Below, in pieces: positions 1-6,991 of a stretch of DNA of 14,809 nt. The stretch is from CAZSNT01 sp964607765 (GTDB lineage: Bacteria > Verrucomicrobiota > Lentisphaeria > Oligosphaerales > JABHEG01). The notes beneath the pieces were generated by a model. That model had not been told where the DNA came from. It made no database searches and worked only from the letters and a program-made list of their open reading frames with translations. The DNA lies in contig CAZSNT010000218.1 in NCBI GenBank assembly GCA_964607765.1, positions 1 to 14,809 on the forward strand, read 5' to 3'. Position 1 is the first letter of the stretch. Each line of letters starts with the position of its first letter. The position numbers and the translations under genes were made by a program.

Positions 1-55
1 CGGCTCGGGAGAGCCGGGCTACGGGGGACGCCTCACGTAACTGACGCGTTACGCG
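1..55 (+). repeat. Palindromic dispersed repeat, left copy
   Basis: The first 16 bases form a perfect 6-bp hairpin (CGGCTC, loop GGGA, GAGCCG), followed by GGCTACGGGG. A second perfect hairpin lies at 36-53 (CGTAAC, 6-base loop, GTTACG). The reverse complement of 1-55 aligns with 14756-14807 with about 46 of 52 aligned positions identical plus one 2-base gap, so the window is bracketed by inverted copies of one repeat. The hairpin-plus-GGCTACGG core recurs at 2376-2401. The repeat may continue to the left of the window. It looks like a REP- or MITE-like intergenic element; no transposase is present. Confidence 0.75.
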
Positions 56-92
56 GGCCAGGGAAGACACCAGATTCTCCGCCAGCCAGGAC

Positions 93-148
93 ACCCGGGC
101 CACGGTTGGCTTCCCGGTTGGGGATCGGGGATACCCGGGCGCTACGGT
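93..148 (+). repeat. Possible degenerate copies of the repeat core
   Basis: Two stretches, ACCCGGGCCACGGT at 93-106 and ACCCGGGCGCTACGGT at 133-148, resemble the right half of the palindromic repeat (ACCCGGGCTACGG) seen intact at 2389-2401. Each differs by a short substitution or insertion and has no clear left arm. They could be decayed copies or chance similarity in G+C-rich DNA. The rest of 56-186 shows nothing recognisable, including no clear terminator for the gene ending at 187. Confidence 0.3.
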
Positions 149-186
149 CGGAGCAGCCTTCCGGCACCGAGCTTAACGGTTGCCGC

Positions 187-1020
187 TTACGGTCTGCCCA
201 TCTGGTAGTAGGCTTCGGCTTCGTCCGGGCCGATGGCGCGGTCGAAGATGGCGAAGTCGTCGATGAAGCTGTTGCCCCCGGGCCCGACCAGGAGCCCCTT
301 CAGATTCACATCGGGGGCTTTGCTGCTGCCGCGCGAGGCCACCAGTTTGCCGTTGAGGTAGATCGCAGTGTGGTTACCCGTGTTGCCCTTGCTCACCAGT
401 GTGACTGCATTCCAAGCGCCGTAGAGACTGCCGAAGACGTTGCCGGTGTTCAGGCGGCCGCCGCGGCGCATCGGGTAGTCCCAATAGATGCGACCGTTGC
501 TCCAGGGCACGTGAGCCTGGAACCGCGGGTTGCCCGGTCCGACCCTGAAAGCATCTCCGCCGCCGCTGAGCGGCTTGATCCACATGCAGACGCTGGCCTC
601 CACGGGGTCGTTCGCGCCCTTGGACCTCCAGGAGAATTCGGTGTTGCGGATGTAACGTCCGCCCCTGACATCGACGGCGCCCTTGCCGTTCCAGCGTCCG
701 AGCGTTGTGCTGACCTGCGTGCCGCCGTAGCAGGTGCCGTGGTAAAGCTCAGCGTTATAGCCTCTCTGGTTCCCGCCTGTGGCGGTGTTTCTGACAGTCC
801 TCTCGGCGCGCCCGTCTTCGAAGCCGTAGTAGAGCGCGAGCGAGGGGTCGGCGCGCATCTGCCGGCCGAAGCCCAACCAGCGTCCGTACTTGGCGCGGTT
901 CTTGGCCTGCCTCAATGCCGGCAGGAGCATGGCGGCGAGAATGGCGATGATCGCAATCACCACGAGCAACTCGATCAGTGTGAAGTCCCGTTTGACCCGT
1001 TTGCGTCTCGGCGCCTGCAT
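187..1020 (-). CDS. Pseudopilin-like protein with C-terminal LamG-like domain
   Basis: This 277-aa protein has a type IV pilin/type II pseudopilin N-terminus. A basic leader (residues 1-12) is followed by FTLIEL from Phe13, with the conserved Glu at +5 (Glu17), then a hydrophobic helix to about residue 36. Residues from about 60 to the end look like a concanavalin A/LamG-type beta-sandwich: ALYYGFEDG, a WIKPL strand, an AIYLNGKLVAS strand and the closing FIDDFAIFDRAIGPDEAEAYY segment. The residue before the cleavage site is Asp rather than the usual Gly. A good Shine-Dalgarno (AGGAGGA) lies about 8 bases before the ATG. It is transcribed away from the next pseudopilin. Processing by a prepilin peptidase, and display or carbohydrate binding, are inferred; the ligand cannot be read from the sequence. 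Confidence 0.88.
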   Translation of the reverse strand: MQAPRRKRVKRDFTLIELLVVIAIIAILAAMLLPALRQAKNRAKYGRWLGFGRQMRADPSLALYYGFEDGRAERTVRNTATGGNQRGYNAELYHGTCYGGTQVSTTLGRWNGKGAVDVRGGRYIRNTEFSWRSKGANDPVEASVCMWIKPLSGGGDAFRVGPGNPRFQAHVPWSNGRIYWDYPMRRGGRLNTGNVFGSLYGAWNAVTLVSKGNTGNHTAIYLNGKLVASRGSSKAPDVNLKGLLVGPGGNSFIDDFAIFDRAIGPDEAEAYYQMGRP

Positions 1021-1077
1021 GTCCGCGTCCTCCTCTTGGCGTGTGATCCGATGCTTTCCTTCCTGTTCCTCCTTTTC

Positions 1078-1106
1078 AGATTAGCACAGAGCGATTCCGC
1101 AGGCAA
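1078..1106 (-). promoter_or_regulatory. Candidate promoter for the LamG pseudopilin
   Basis: Read on the minus strand, TTGCCT (1101-1106) and TAATCT (1078-1083) are separated by 17 bases. The -35 is a fair sigma-70-like match and the -10 is poor (3 of 6). Transcription would start roughly 50 bases before the ATG at 1020. The placement fits, but the motif alone is weak. Confidence 0.25.
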
Positions 1107-1133
1107 GAAAAAAGGAGAAGGAGCACTTTTTTC

Positions 1134-1162
1134 TTGGCTAAACGGGTTCCGGCTTGTACAAT
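1134..1162 (+). promoter_or_regulatory. Candidate sigma-70-like promoter for the second pseudopilin
   Basis: TTGGCT (1134-1139) and TACAAT (1157-1162) are separated by exactly 17 bases. The -10 matches the bacterial consensus at 5 of 6 positions. Initiation near 1169 would give a leader of about 157 bases before the ATG at 1327. The region lies between two divergent genes, where promoters are expected. PVC promoter preferences are not well fixed, so this remains a prediction. Confidence 0.5.
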
Positions 1163-1326
1163 AGACGGTAATCAGCATCGTTTTCGTGCAGGCCTGTGTG
1201 CGTTCCGGGTGAGGAGACGACGGAGCGTTCCGACGGCACAGGCGAGCGGCCCCGCAGTGCGGCCGTGCGTTCAGGCTGCGCCGGGCAGCGGCAGCGTCAA
1301 CCCCAGGCGTGAAAGGGGAGTGTGTG

Positions 1327-2067
1327 ATGTTGGGACGGCGACCGGGCATTCGGTTCTTGAAGGATCGCTTCACTCTCATCGAGCTTCTGATCGTGATTGC
1401 GATCATCGCGCTTCTGGCAGCTATGCTTTTGCCGGCGCTGCGTCGGGCGAAGAAGAAGGCGATGGAAGCGCAGTGCAACAATCAGCTGAAGCAGATGGGG
1501 GTGGCCGAGGCCCTGTATATGGACGACTACGAAGAGCACTTCACGCCGGCGGCGTCGGCGTGGAACCAAGGGCCGACCTGGGACGACAACCTCGCGCAGT
1601 ACATGGCCATGGGGCTGTCGGACGCGCAGATTCGGGAGAACCCGCTCAGCACTTACACGGCTCTGACGGAGAATAATCCGTGGCACTGCCCGTGTGACAC
1701 CGAGCCCCCCGTGGGGGCAGCCTACTTCCGCCGCAGTTACTCGTTCAATTCGTCGACCTTCTGGTCCCGGACTCCCGGGAATCCCCCGCCCACGCCCCTG
1801 AACGGCATCACCACCGAGCGCGGTTTCTCGTGCAAAATGAGCCAGGTCAGGGATCCGGGGTCCACCATCATGATCGCTGAACGGCCGTACACTCGGAATC
1901 TCGTCGGGTACCAGAGCTGGTCGTGCGTTTTCTACAGCGCCATGCGCCACCCCGGCAATAACCACTTCGGGCTGCACGGCCGTACCAACGAGTGGAACTT
2001 CCTGTTTGTCGACGGGCACGCCCAACGCATGCTCAGGGTCCACACGCAGGGGTTGTGGAATCCGTGA
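1327..2067 (+). CDS. Pseudopilin-like protein, H-X-DG type
   Basis: This 246-aa protein begins with a short basic leader, then FTLIELLIVIAIIALLAAML from Phe15 with Glu at +5 (Glu19) and a hydrophobic helix to about residue 38. The charged segment RRAKKKAMEAQCNNQLKQMG follows, as is typical of the large PVC pseudopilin families. The C-terminus has a His (217), then eleven residues, then Asp-Gly (229-230), resembling the H-X9-DG signature with two extra residues. The ATG at 1327 is preferred because AAGGGGAG lies six bases upstream; a GTG at 1309 in the same frame would add six residues and overlap that site. The residue before the cleavage site is Arg instead of Gly. The role is unknown beyond probable export and membrane or filament insertion. 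It is divergent from the LamG pseudopilin and probably not part of the downstream operon. Confidence 0.87.
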   Translation: MLGRRPGIRFLKDRFTLIELLIVIAIIALLAAMLLPALRRAKKKAMEAQCNNQLKQMGVAEALYMDDYEEHFTPAASAWNQGPTWDDNLAQYMAMGLSDAQIRENPLSTYTALTENNPWHCPCDTEPPVGAAYFRRSYSFNSSTFWSRTPGNPPPTPLNGITTERGFSCKMSQVRDPGSTIMIAERPYTRNLVGYQSWSCVFYSAMRHPGNNHFGLHGRTNEWNFLFVDGHAQRMLRVHTQGLWNP

Positions 2068-2073
2068 TGCCGG

Positions 2074-2131
2074 GGCTGTGAGCGTCTGAGTTCCGGCTTT
2101 GAGGGCGCTTCCGCAATTCTCAGTCACAGCC
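2074..2131 (+). terminator. Terminator-like long hairpin after the pseudopilin
   Basis: Starting six bases after the stop codon, GGCTGTGA (2074-2081) pairs perfectly with TCACAGCC (2124-2131). After a 4-base bulge on the left side, CTGAG (2086-2090) pairs with CTCAG (2119-2123). The 28-base apex may fold further. There is no T-run after the stem, so a classic intrinsic terminator is not proven; it could be a 3' processing or stability element. Confidence 0.4.
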
Positions 2132-2227
2132 ATCCCACGGGATGGTCAACTGCACTTGTTCGTTCCCCTACTCGCTCCCTTCCTCGACCTCAGGCTGTGT
2201 ATCCTGCCGTATGCGGCCCCACCGTAG

Positions 2228-2419
2228 CCCGGGTCGGGAGACGGTGGTGGGCCAGCCTCAGGTCTGTTGTCTACAGGCACGATACAGCTCACGACAGGCC
2301 ACCCGGGTCGGGAGACGGTGGTGGGCCGGCCTCAGGTCTGTTGTCTACAGGCACGATACAGCTCACGACAGGCTACCCGGGTCAGGAGACCCGGGCTACG
2401 GTGGCGGGCCAGCCTCAGG
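2228..2419 (+). repeat. 74-bp tandem repeat carrying the palindromic element
   Basis: Units lie at 2228-2301, 2302-2375 and a partial third at 2376-2419. Units 1 and 2 differ at only two positions. Unit 3 carries an intact palindrome, CCCGGGTC-AGGA-GACCCGGG, then CTACGGTGG. Units 1 and 2 lack the nine bases at 2391-2399 of unit 3, so each has lost the right arm of the palindrome. Each full unit also contains a weaker stem, CTGTTGT with ACGACAG (2264-2270 and 2291-2297, one G-T pair). After CCTCAGG the third unit diverges from the others. No function can be assigned. Confidence 0.85.
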
Positions 2420-2452
2420 CTTGAGGGGGTGCCGTGTGAACGTCTGCTGTTC

Positions 2453-2480
2453 TTGATGTGGCCCGTCCAGACACTACATT
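2453..2480 (+). promoter_or_regulatory. Candidate promoter of the polysaccharide operon
   Basis: TTGATG (2453-2458) and TACATT (2475-2480) are 16 bases apart, each matching the sigma-70 consensus at 4 of 6 positions. Initiation near 2487 would give a leader of about 54 bases before the ATG at 2541. It sits just downstream of the tandem repeats and upstream of eleven co-directional genes, which is where the main operon promoter is expected. Confidence 0.35.
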
Positions 2481-2540
2481 CGCTTTGCCGAGGAGAGTTC
2501 CGCGTGGTGCGTGTTTGGAGAACGGACTGGGTTGGTGTCG

Positions 2541-3638
2541 ATGCCCAAGGCAAAGCTGCTGTTCGTGGTCGAGCATTTCCGGATGGCGGGGGCGGGGGCG
2601 GAGAACGATGCGGTGTCGCTTTGCCGTGCGTTGGCGGCGCGTGGGTATGAGGTGCACGCAGTCGCCGACACGGTGGGGGATGTGCCCGGCGTGACTGTGC
2701 ACGAGGGGTTGTCGGGGCTTGCGGCGGTTCGAGCCGATGTCGCCCCGGACCTGGTGATCGACTGGGCGTTCCTGTGCCGAGCCGATGTTCATCGGCTGGG
2801 GGGCGGCATACACCGGGCTTTTCTGGGGTACAACCTGCAGACCGCGCCGCGCGCGCTGCGTTGGTTGAAGCGGCTCACGTACCTGACGGGCAAGCACCGG
2901 CGTGAAATCCGGCGCGAGACTGAGCTGTTGCACAACCCGGGCGCGACGTTCCTGGCGATCTCGCAGTTTGTGGCTGACCAGGCGGTGGCAGCGGGTGCGG
3001 CACCGGCATCAGTTTGCGTATTGCACAACGGTGTGGACACGACGCGGTTCAGCCCGACCGGCGCTGCCGCGCATCGCGAGGCGATCCGGGCCGAGTGGGG
3101 CGCTGCCCCGGCCCAGACTGTTTTCCTGTTCATTGCACATAATCTGCGACTGAAGAACCTGGCGTTGCTTCGGCGCGTGTTCGATCGGGTATCGGCGGCC
3201 GGCAGTGCCGTCAAGCTGGTTGTTGTGGGCAAACGTCGGCCGGCGTTCCGGGCGCCGTACCTGGTGTATGCGGGCACGACGGCGAGCATCGAGCAGTTCT
3301 ACGCGGCGGCGGATGCGCTGTTGCATCCGTCCTTCTTCGACTCGTTCGGGAACGTGGTTCTGGAAGCGATGAGCTGCGGATTGCCGGTGGCGGTCAGTGA
3401 TTGCTGCGGGGTGAGCGAACTCGTGACGGACGGCGAGGATGGCCGGATCCTGCCGGTGGGCGATGGCAGCCGAACCGCGGCTGCCTGGCAGGGAGTGGTC
3501 GAGCGCTGGACGGGCGACCGTGAACTGCGGCAGCTGCTTGGCGGCGCTGCGCGGCACACCGCGGCACAGCACAGTTTGGCGTGCTACGTAGAGCGCGTGG
3601 ATCGGCAACTGAGTGAGTTGCACGGGTCGAGTGCATGA
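2541..3638 (+). CDS. Family GT4 glycosyltransferase, WaaG-like
   Basis: This 365-aa GT-B glycosyltransferase of family 4 is probably cytoplasmic or peripheral to the inner membrane, transferring a sugar from a nucleotide donor to an LPS-core-like acceptor. The N-terminal domain opens with KLLFVVEHFRMAGAGAEN, a first beta strand plus a glycine-rich acceptor loop. The linker carries LHNGVDTTRF (161-170). The C-terminal donor domain has HNLRLKNLALL (200-210) and PSFFDSFGNVVLEAM (263-277), in which Asp267 and Glu275 occupy the two positions of the E-x7-E motif; the first acid is Asp instead of Glu. The overall pattern recalls WaaG, but sugar and acceptor are unknown. The ATG at 2541 is chosen because the protein then starts at the first strand. 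GTG 2511 and TTG 2532 are in-frame alternatives, and none has a well-spaced Shine-Dalgarno. First gene of the operon. Confidence 0.9.
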   Translation: MPKAKLLFVVEHFRMAGAGAENDAVSLCRALAARGYEVHAVADTVGDVPGVTVHEGLSGLAAVRADVAPDLVIDWAFLCRADVHRLGGGIHRAFLGYNLQTAPRALRWLKRLTYLTGKHRREIRRETELLHNPGATFLAISQFVADQAVAAGAAPASVCVLHNGVDTTRFSPTGAAAHREAIRAEWGAAPAQTVFLFIAHNLRLKNLALLRRVFDRVSAAGSAVKLVVVGKRRPAFRAPYLVYAGTTASIEQFYAAADALLHPSFFDSFGNVVLEAMSCGLPVAVSDCCGVSELVTDGEDGRILPVGDGSRTAAAWQGVVERWTGDRELRQLLGGAARHTAAQHSLACYVERVDRQLSELHGSSA

Positions 3639-3651
3639 GGCGATTGGGCTG

Positions 3652-4374
3652 ATGAATTACCTGCAGCGTGCCATGCGGCGTGCGAAGCTGAGGCGGTTCG
3701 GCGTGTACATCGATGATGTGCGTCAGTTGAACCGCGGTCTGCGTCTGGACGTGGAGACGCCGTGTTACCTGAACGCGGGCCGGTTCAGTGAGACTGACGA
3801 CAGTACGCTGGTGCGGGTGGGGCGTTACAGCTATTTCCGGTCCGGCGCCCGGTTTGCGCGTGTGGCGAGCATCGGGCGGTTCTGTTCGATAGCGCGCGAC
3901 GTGGTTGTGGGGGAAGCGGACCATCCGGTTGACTGGCTGTCGACGCATCCGTTCACGGCAGTGCCGAAGTACACGGGGCGGCCTCGTGCCGAACTGCGGG
4001 CGTGGGTGCAGTCGAAGCCGCCGCCCGTGTTGGGCAACGACGTGTGGGTGGGTACGGGCGCCATGATTATGGGGGGCGTGACTGTGGGGGATGGTGCGGT
4101 GGTCGCGGCGGGTGCGGTGGTGACCCGCGACGTGGCGCCGTACGAGATTGTCGGCGGCGTACCCGCGCGTTCGATCCGGTTCCGTTTCCCCGACGAGATT
4201 GTCCGGGAACTGCTGGCGCTGCGCTGGTGGGACTATGACCCGGCCGACCTGCTGGCGCTGGACTGCAGTGATGTGCCGCGGTTCATCGAGCAGTTCAGGG
4301 GTGCCGGATTCGACCCCGTGCCGGCGCGCGTAGTCCGCGTGGAGCGCAGGGGCGGGATTGTTCAGGAGCTGTGA
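3652..4374 (+). CDS. CatB-type hexapeptide-repeat O-acyltransferase
   Basis: This 240-aa protein belongs to the left-handed parallel beta-helix acyltransferases of the CatB/Vat (xenobiotic acyltransferase) group, which transfer acetyl from acetyl-CoA to a hydroxyl. Hexapeptide repeats occur at about residues 54-90 (VRVGRYSYF, ASIGRFCSIARDVVVGE) and again at 126-172 (VLGNDVWVGTGAMIMGGVTVGD). The loop between them holds HPVDWLSTHPF (91-101); His91 fits the catalytic histidine of the family. A C-terminal helical tail follows GGVPARSIRFRF. In this context a sugar hydroxyl in the polysaccharide, not a drug, is the likely substrate. The start is 13 bases after the upstream stop, with GAGG 11 bases before the ATG. 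GTG 3613 and GTG 3631 are in-frame alternatives. Confidence 0.85.
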   Translation: MNYLQRAMRRAKLRRFGVYIDDVRQLNRGLRLDVETPCYLNAGRFSETDDSTLVRVGRYSYFRSGARFARVASIGRFCSIARDVVVGEADHPVDWLSTHPFTAVPKYTGRPRAELRAWVQSKPPPVLGNDVWVGTGAMIMGGVTVGDGAVVAAGAVVTRDVAPYEIVGGVPARSIRFRFPDEIVRELLALRWWDYDPADLLALDCSDVPRFIEQFRGAGFDPVPARVVRVERRGGIVQEL

Positions 4375-4382
4375 GGGATTTG

Positions 4383-5906
4383 ATGACGTGCCCGCCCCCA
4401 ACCGCAGACGTCAGCTGGCAGTTCGCTGCAGTTGACCCGGCAGTCGCCCGGCTTCTGACGGACGGCAGCTGGGCGGCGCTGGCCGAGACGGTCAAGGGCA
4501 ATGTGCGGCGCACGGTGTACCGGGTGGCGACGGGGATTGCGTCCGTGCCCGAGCTCTACGTGAAGCACGATCATCCGCGCTCGCCCCGGGATCGCATCAA
4601 ATCGCTGTGGCGCTGCAAGTCGGGGTGTGAGTTCCGGAGCGGGCAGCAGCTGCTGGCGGCCGGTGTTCCGACGGTGTCGTACCTGGCGTGGGGCCGCCGC
4701 GGCAGTGAGAGCCTGGTGGTGACAGCGGGGCTGCAGAGGGCGGAGCCGTTCTTTGATGCCTGGCACGGCTGTCGGCACGATGCGTCGCGACGGGCGGCAT
4801 TCCTGGCGGCGTTCGGCCGTTTTCTCGGCAAGCTCCTGAGTGCGGGCGTCGATCATCCCGACCTGCACGGCGGCAATGTGCTCGTGCGGACGACGGACAA
4901 GCAGTTCGAGTTTGTGCTTCTGGATATCTACGGTGCGCGTCTGCGTCACGGCTGTACGCCGGGGCGTTTGCGGCGTGTGTTCTGGCTGGCGACCGGATTG
5001 GCGCGGGAGATTACGACTGGCGAGGCGGCGGAGCTCCTGGCGGCGTCCGGCGTTTCGGCTGCGGGTGTGGATGCGGCTGCGCGCTGGCGTGGGCTGGTGC
5101 GCAGTTTCCTGCGCGCGGCGCAGACGCGTTGGCCGGGGCGGCGGCGACGGCTGCTGACGTCGAGCAGTCTGTGTCGGGCGGCGCGCACGGCGTCCGGTAC
5201 GTGGCTGTTGCGGCCCGGTCTCTCGGCGTCTGACGCGGAAGCGGCTTTGGCTGCGCACCGCGAGAACTTCCGGGTTGGGCGGAGCGTTGTGAAGGAGGAC
5301 ACAAAACGCCGGCTGTCGCGGGTGCGTGCATGCGATTGTTCGTTTATAGTTAAGGAATTCCGCAGACCACGGTTCTGGGGCAGATGGCGGGCGGACTGTC
5401 GGTGTTGGCTGAACAGTTACCGGCTCGTTCTGGCTCACGTTCCGGCGGCCCAGTGTTTCGGCTGGCTGCGAGGCAGTGATGGCCGGGGCTATCTGGTGTT
5501 CGAGGACTTGGGCGACCAGACGTTGGTCACGGCTCTGCAGGCACACGGCGAGACCGACGTTCGGCGGCAGCTGGTGCACAGCGCCGGAGAGTTGACCGCG
5601 TGGCTGCATCAGGCGGGTGTTGCTTACGGTGACCTGAATCCGGCGAACTTCATGATGCGGCCGTGCGCCGGCCCGTTGCGGCTGCGCCCTGTCCTGGTCG
5701 ATCCGGATCGGGTCCGAGTGTTTTCGCGGGATGTGCCGGCGTGGCGGCGCGAGCGGGATCTGCGCCAGATCATCGAGTTGCTTCGGGTTGTTGCTTCGGG
5801 GTCGGAGTGCCTGCGGCTGCTGTCCGGCTACCGCGCGACGTTGGGCCTTGATCGGAGCGAGTTCCGTGGCACGGTGGCAAGGCTGCGCGGACTGTGGGCG
5901 GGTTGA
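4383..5906 (+). CDS. Tandem double-domain WaaP/Kdo-kinase-like sugar kinase
   Basis: This 507-aa protein contains two protein-kinase-like domains of the lipopolysaccharide kinase (WaaP/KdkA/InaA) type. Domain 1 (about 35-250) has Lys61 in LYVKHDH, a candidate helix-C Glu83, the catalytic loop HPDLHGGN (158-165; Asp160, Asn165) and the metal-binding LLDIYG (Asp181). Domain 2 (about 295-505) has Lys324 in FIVKEF, the catalytic loop GDLNPANF (416-423; Asp417, Asn422) and LVDPDR (Asp440). The domain openings resemble each other (VKGNVRRTVYRV at 37-48 and VKEDTKRRLSRV at 303-314), suggesting duplication. Both halves look catalytically intact. Known relatives use ATP to phosphorylate heptose or Kdo in LPS core and are usually single-domain. 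GAGG lies six bases before the ATG at 4383; GTG 4371, overlapping the previous stop, is the alternative start. No membrane segment is seen. Confidence 0.85.
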   Translation: MTCPPPTADVSWQFAAVDPAVARLLTDGSWAALAETVKGNVRRTVYRVATGIASVPELYVKHDHPRSPRDRIKSLWRCKSGCEFRSGQQLLAAGVPTVSYLAWGRRGSESLVVTAGLQRAEPFFDAWHGCRHDASRRAAFLAAFGRFLGKLLSAGVDHPDLHGGNVLVRTTDKQFEFVLLDIYGARLRHGCTPGRLRRVFWLATGLAREITTGEAAELLAASGVSAAGVDAAARWRGLVRSFLRAAQTRWPGRRRRLLTSSSLCRAARTASGTWLLRPGLSASDAEAALAAHRENFRVGRSVVKEDTKRRLSRVRACDCSFIVKEFRRPRFWGRWRADCRCWLNSYRLVLAHVPAAQCFGWLRGSDGRGYLVFEDLGDQTLVTALQAHGETDVRRQLVHSAGELTAWLHQAGVAYGDLNPANFMMRPCAGPLRLRPVLVDPDRVRVFSRDVPAWRRERDLRQIIELLRVVASGSECLRLLSGYRATLGLDRSEFRGTVARLRGLWAG

Positions 5907-5923
5907 GTAACGGGGTCGTTGGC

Positions 5924-6928
5924 GTGAACGTTCTGGTGTGCGGATATGATCATTTCGGATTTGTGGATGCGGTAGCACACGGGTTCGCGAACGTTGCCGG
6001 CTGGCAGAGCGAGACGTTTACGCACAGCTACGAGCCCGTCCGGAAGATGGTCACGGGGCCGTGGCTGAAGCGCGCCATGCATGGCCGCCGGACACGGCGG
6101 TTGAACCGTGAATTGCTGGCCCGTGTCTCGGCCGGCCGGTACGACATGGTGTTGTGCATAGAGGGCGGCTGTTTGTTGCCCGAAACGGTGTCGGCCTTGG
6201 CCCGGAACGCGCGGGTGTGCCTGTGGTGCCTGGATTCGGCCCGGCGTGTGCAGTTGGCGTCGGGCGTTTTCGAGCAGTTCGAGCGCGTGTTCTTTTTTGA
6301 GCCCACTGACGTCGAGCTCTATGCGGAGGGTCGGTATCTGCCTGTGGGGTTCGACGACCGTATCTACCACAAGCGGAACGACTGCGAGTTGCGGCACGAC
6401 CTGGTCTGGGTCGGCTCTGCGCACGAGGATCGTTTGTCCAGGCTCGAGGCGATGGCCCAGTTTGCTGAGACGGCAGGGTTCGACATGGGCGTTTACGGGC
6501 AGTTTTACCGGCATGAACGGCAGCGGCGTGACCTTGCCGAACGCTTTCCTGCGCTGCTTCGGGCGCTGCAGCGTAACGACCGGATTGCGCCCGTGGAGGC
6601 GAACGAGATCTACAACAGTGCTAGGATCAGCGTCAATCTGCACTATCATGATCCGTTGAGTCAGGGGCTCAATCCGCGCACATTCGAAGTGCCTGCCGCA
6701 GGCTCTCTGCTGCTGACTGATGAGATGGGGGAGTTGGCAAAGGCCTTTGTGCCGGACCAGGAGGTGGTCGTGTTTGCCAACGAAGCGGAGTTTGCGAGCA
6801 AAGCGTCGGAGTACCTGACCGACGACGCGGCGCGGCGCAGGATTGCGGAAGCCGGCCATACACGGGCGCGGATGGAGCACAGTTTCGCCGCCCGTTGCAG
6901 GACACTGGTCAAGGAGGCGGGGTTGTGA
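5924..6928 (+). CDS. CgeB-like glycosyltransferase
   Basis: This 334-aa GT-B protein resembles the CgeB/DUF3880-type glycosyltransferases. The N-terminal half starts MNVLVCGYDHFGFVDA and contains ARVCLWCLDSARR (96-108), the equivalent of the W-x-x-D motif in the family. A central strand reads LVWVGSAHEDRL (160-171). The donor-binding part has SVNLHYHDPLSQGLNPRTFEVPAAGS (positions 236-261) followed by TDEMGELAKAF and DQEVVVFAN, the usual family order. Donor and acceptor are unknown. It probably adds a sugar to the same glycan as its neighbours. GTG 5924 is chosen because the first beta strand begins there, with a weak GGGG eight bases upstream. TTG 5903, overlapping the previous stop, and GTG 5894 are possible. 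Confidence 0.85.
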   Translation: MNVLVCGYDHFGFVDAVAHGFANVAGWQSETFTHSYEPVRKMVTGPWLKRAMHGRRTRRLNRELLARVSAGRYDMVLCIEGGCLLPETVSALARNARVCLWCLDSARRVQLASGVFEQFERVFFFEPTDVELYAEGRYLPVGFDDRIYHKRNDCELRHDLVWVGSAHEDRLSRLEAMAQFAETAGFDMGVYGQFYRHERQRRDLAERFPALLRALQRNDRIAPVEANEIYNSARISVNLHYHDPLSQGLNPRTFEVPAAGSLLLTDEMGELAKAFVPDQEVVVFANEAEFASKASEYLTDDAARRRIAEAGHTRARMEHSFAARCRTLVKEAGL

Positions 6929-6936
6929 TGTTGGGG

Positions 6937-6971
6937 ACTGAACACTGAACACCGACCCCGCCGCTGCGGGG
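6937..6971 (+). repeat. Short AACAC(T/C)GA repeats plus hairpin
   Basis: The 63-base gap holds ACTGAACACTGAACACCGA (6937-6955), two to three imperfect copies of an 8-base unit, directly followed by a perfect hairpin CCCCGC-CGCT-GCGGGG (6956-6971). The same AACACCGA unit occurs on the opposite strand in the gap near 8943-9016. It looks like a low-complexity intergenic element inserted between co-directional genes. A role as an attenuating or stabilising mRNA hairpin is possible but unproven. Confidence 0.55.
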
Positions 6972-6991
6972 CATGACGGGACACTGAGCAC

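Larger units (their letters stand above)
2068..2540. other. Gene-less region with hairpin, tandem repeats and candidate promoter
   Basis: No credible gene lies here. Short reading frames over 2142-2650 translate the tandem repeat itself or lack any family signature. The stretch holds a long hairpin directly after the pseudopilin stop, a small perfect palindrome at 2130-2145 (CCATCCC/GGGATGG), the 74-bp tandem repeat at 2228-2419 and a promoter candidate at 2453-2480. It separates the pseudopilin gene from the polysaccharide operon. Confidence 0.7.

Noticed and set aside
106..1164. Open frame of 352 codons on the plus strand
   Set aside because: It is antisense to the LamG pseudopilin, which has the strong FTLIEL motif and a good ribosome binding site; the plus-strand translation matches nothing.
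2228..2419. CRISPR array
   Set aside because: The whole 74-base unit repeats, including what would be the spacer; there are only two full units and no cas genes.
2142..2456. Small repetitive protein genes over the tandem repeat
   Set aside because: The frames exist because a 74-base repeat is read in all frames; there is no ribosome binding site or conserved motif.
4362..5978. Open frame of 538 codons on the minus strand
   Set aside because: It lies opposite the double kinase, has proline/arginine/glutamine-rich composition typical of antisense reading of G+C-rich genes, and shows no family motif, while the plus-strand frame has clear kinase motifs.
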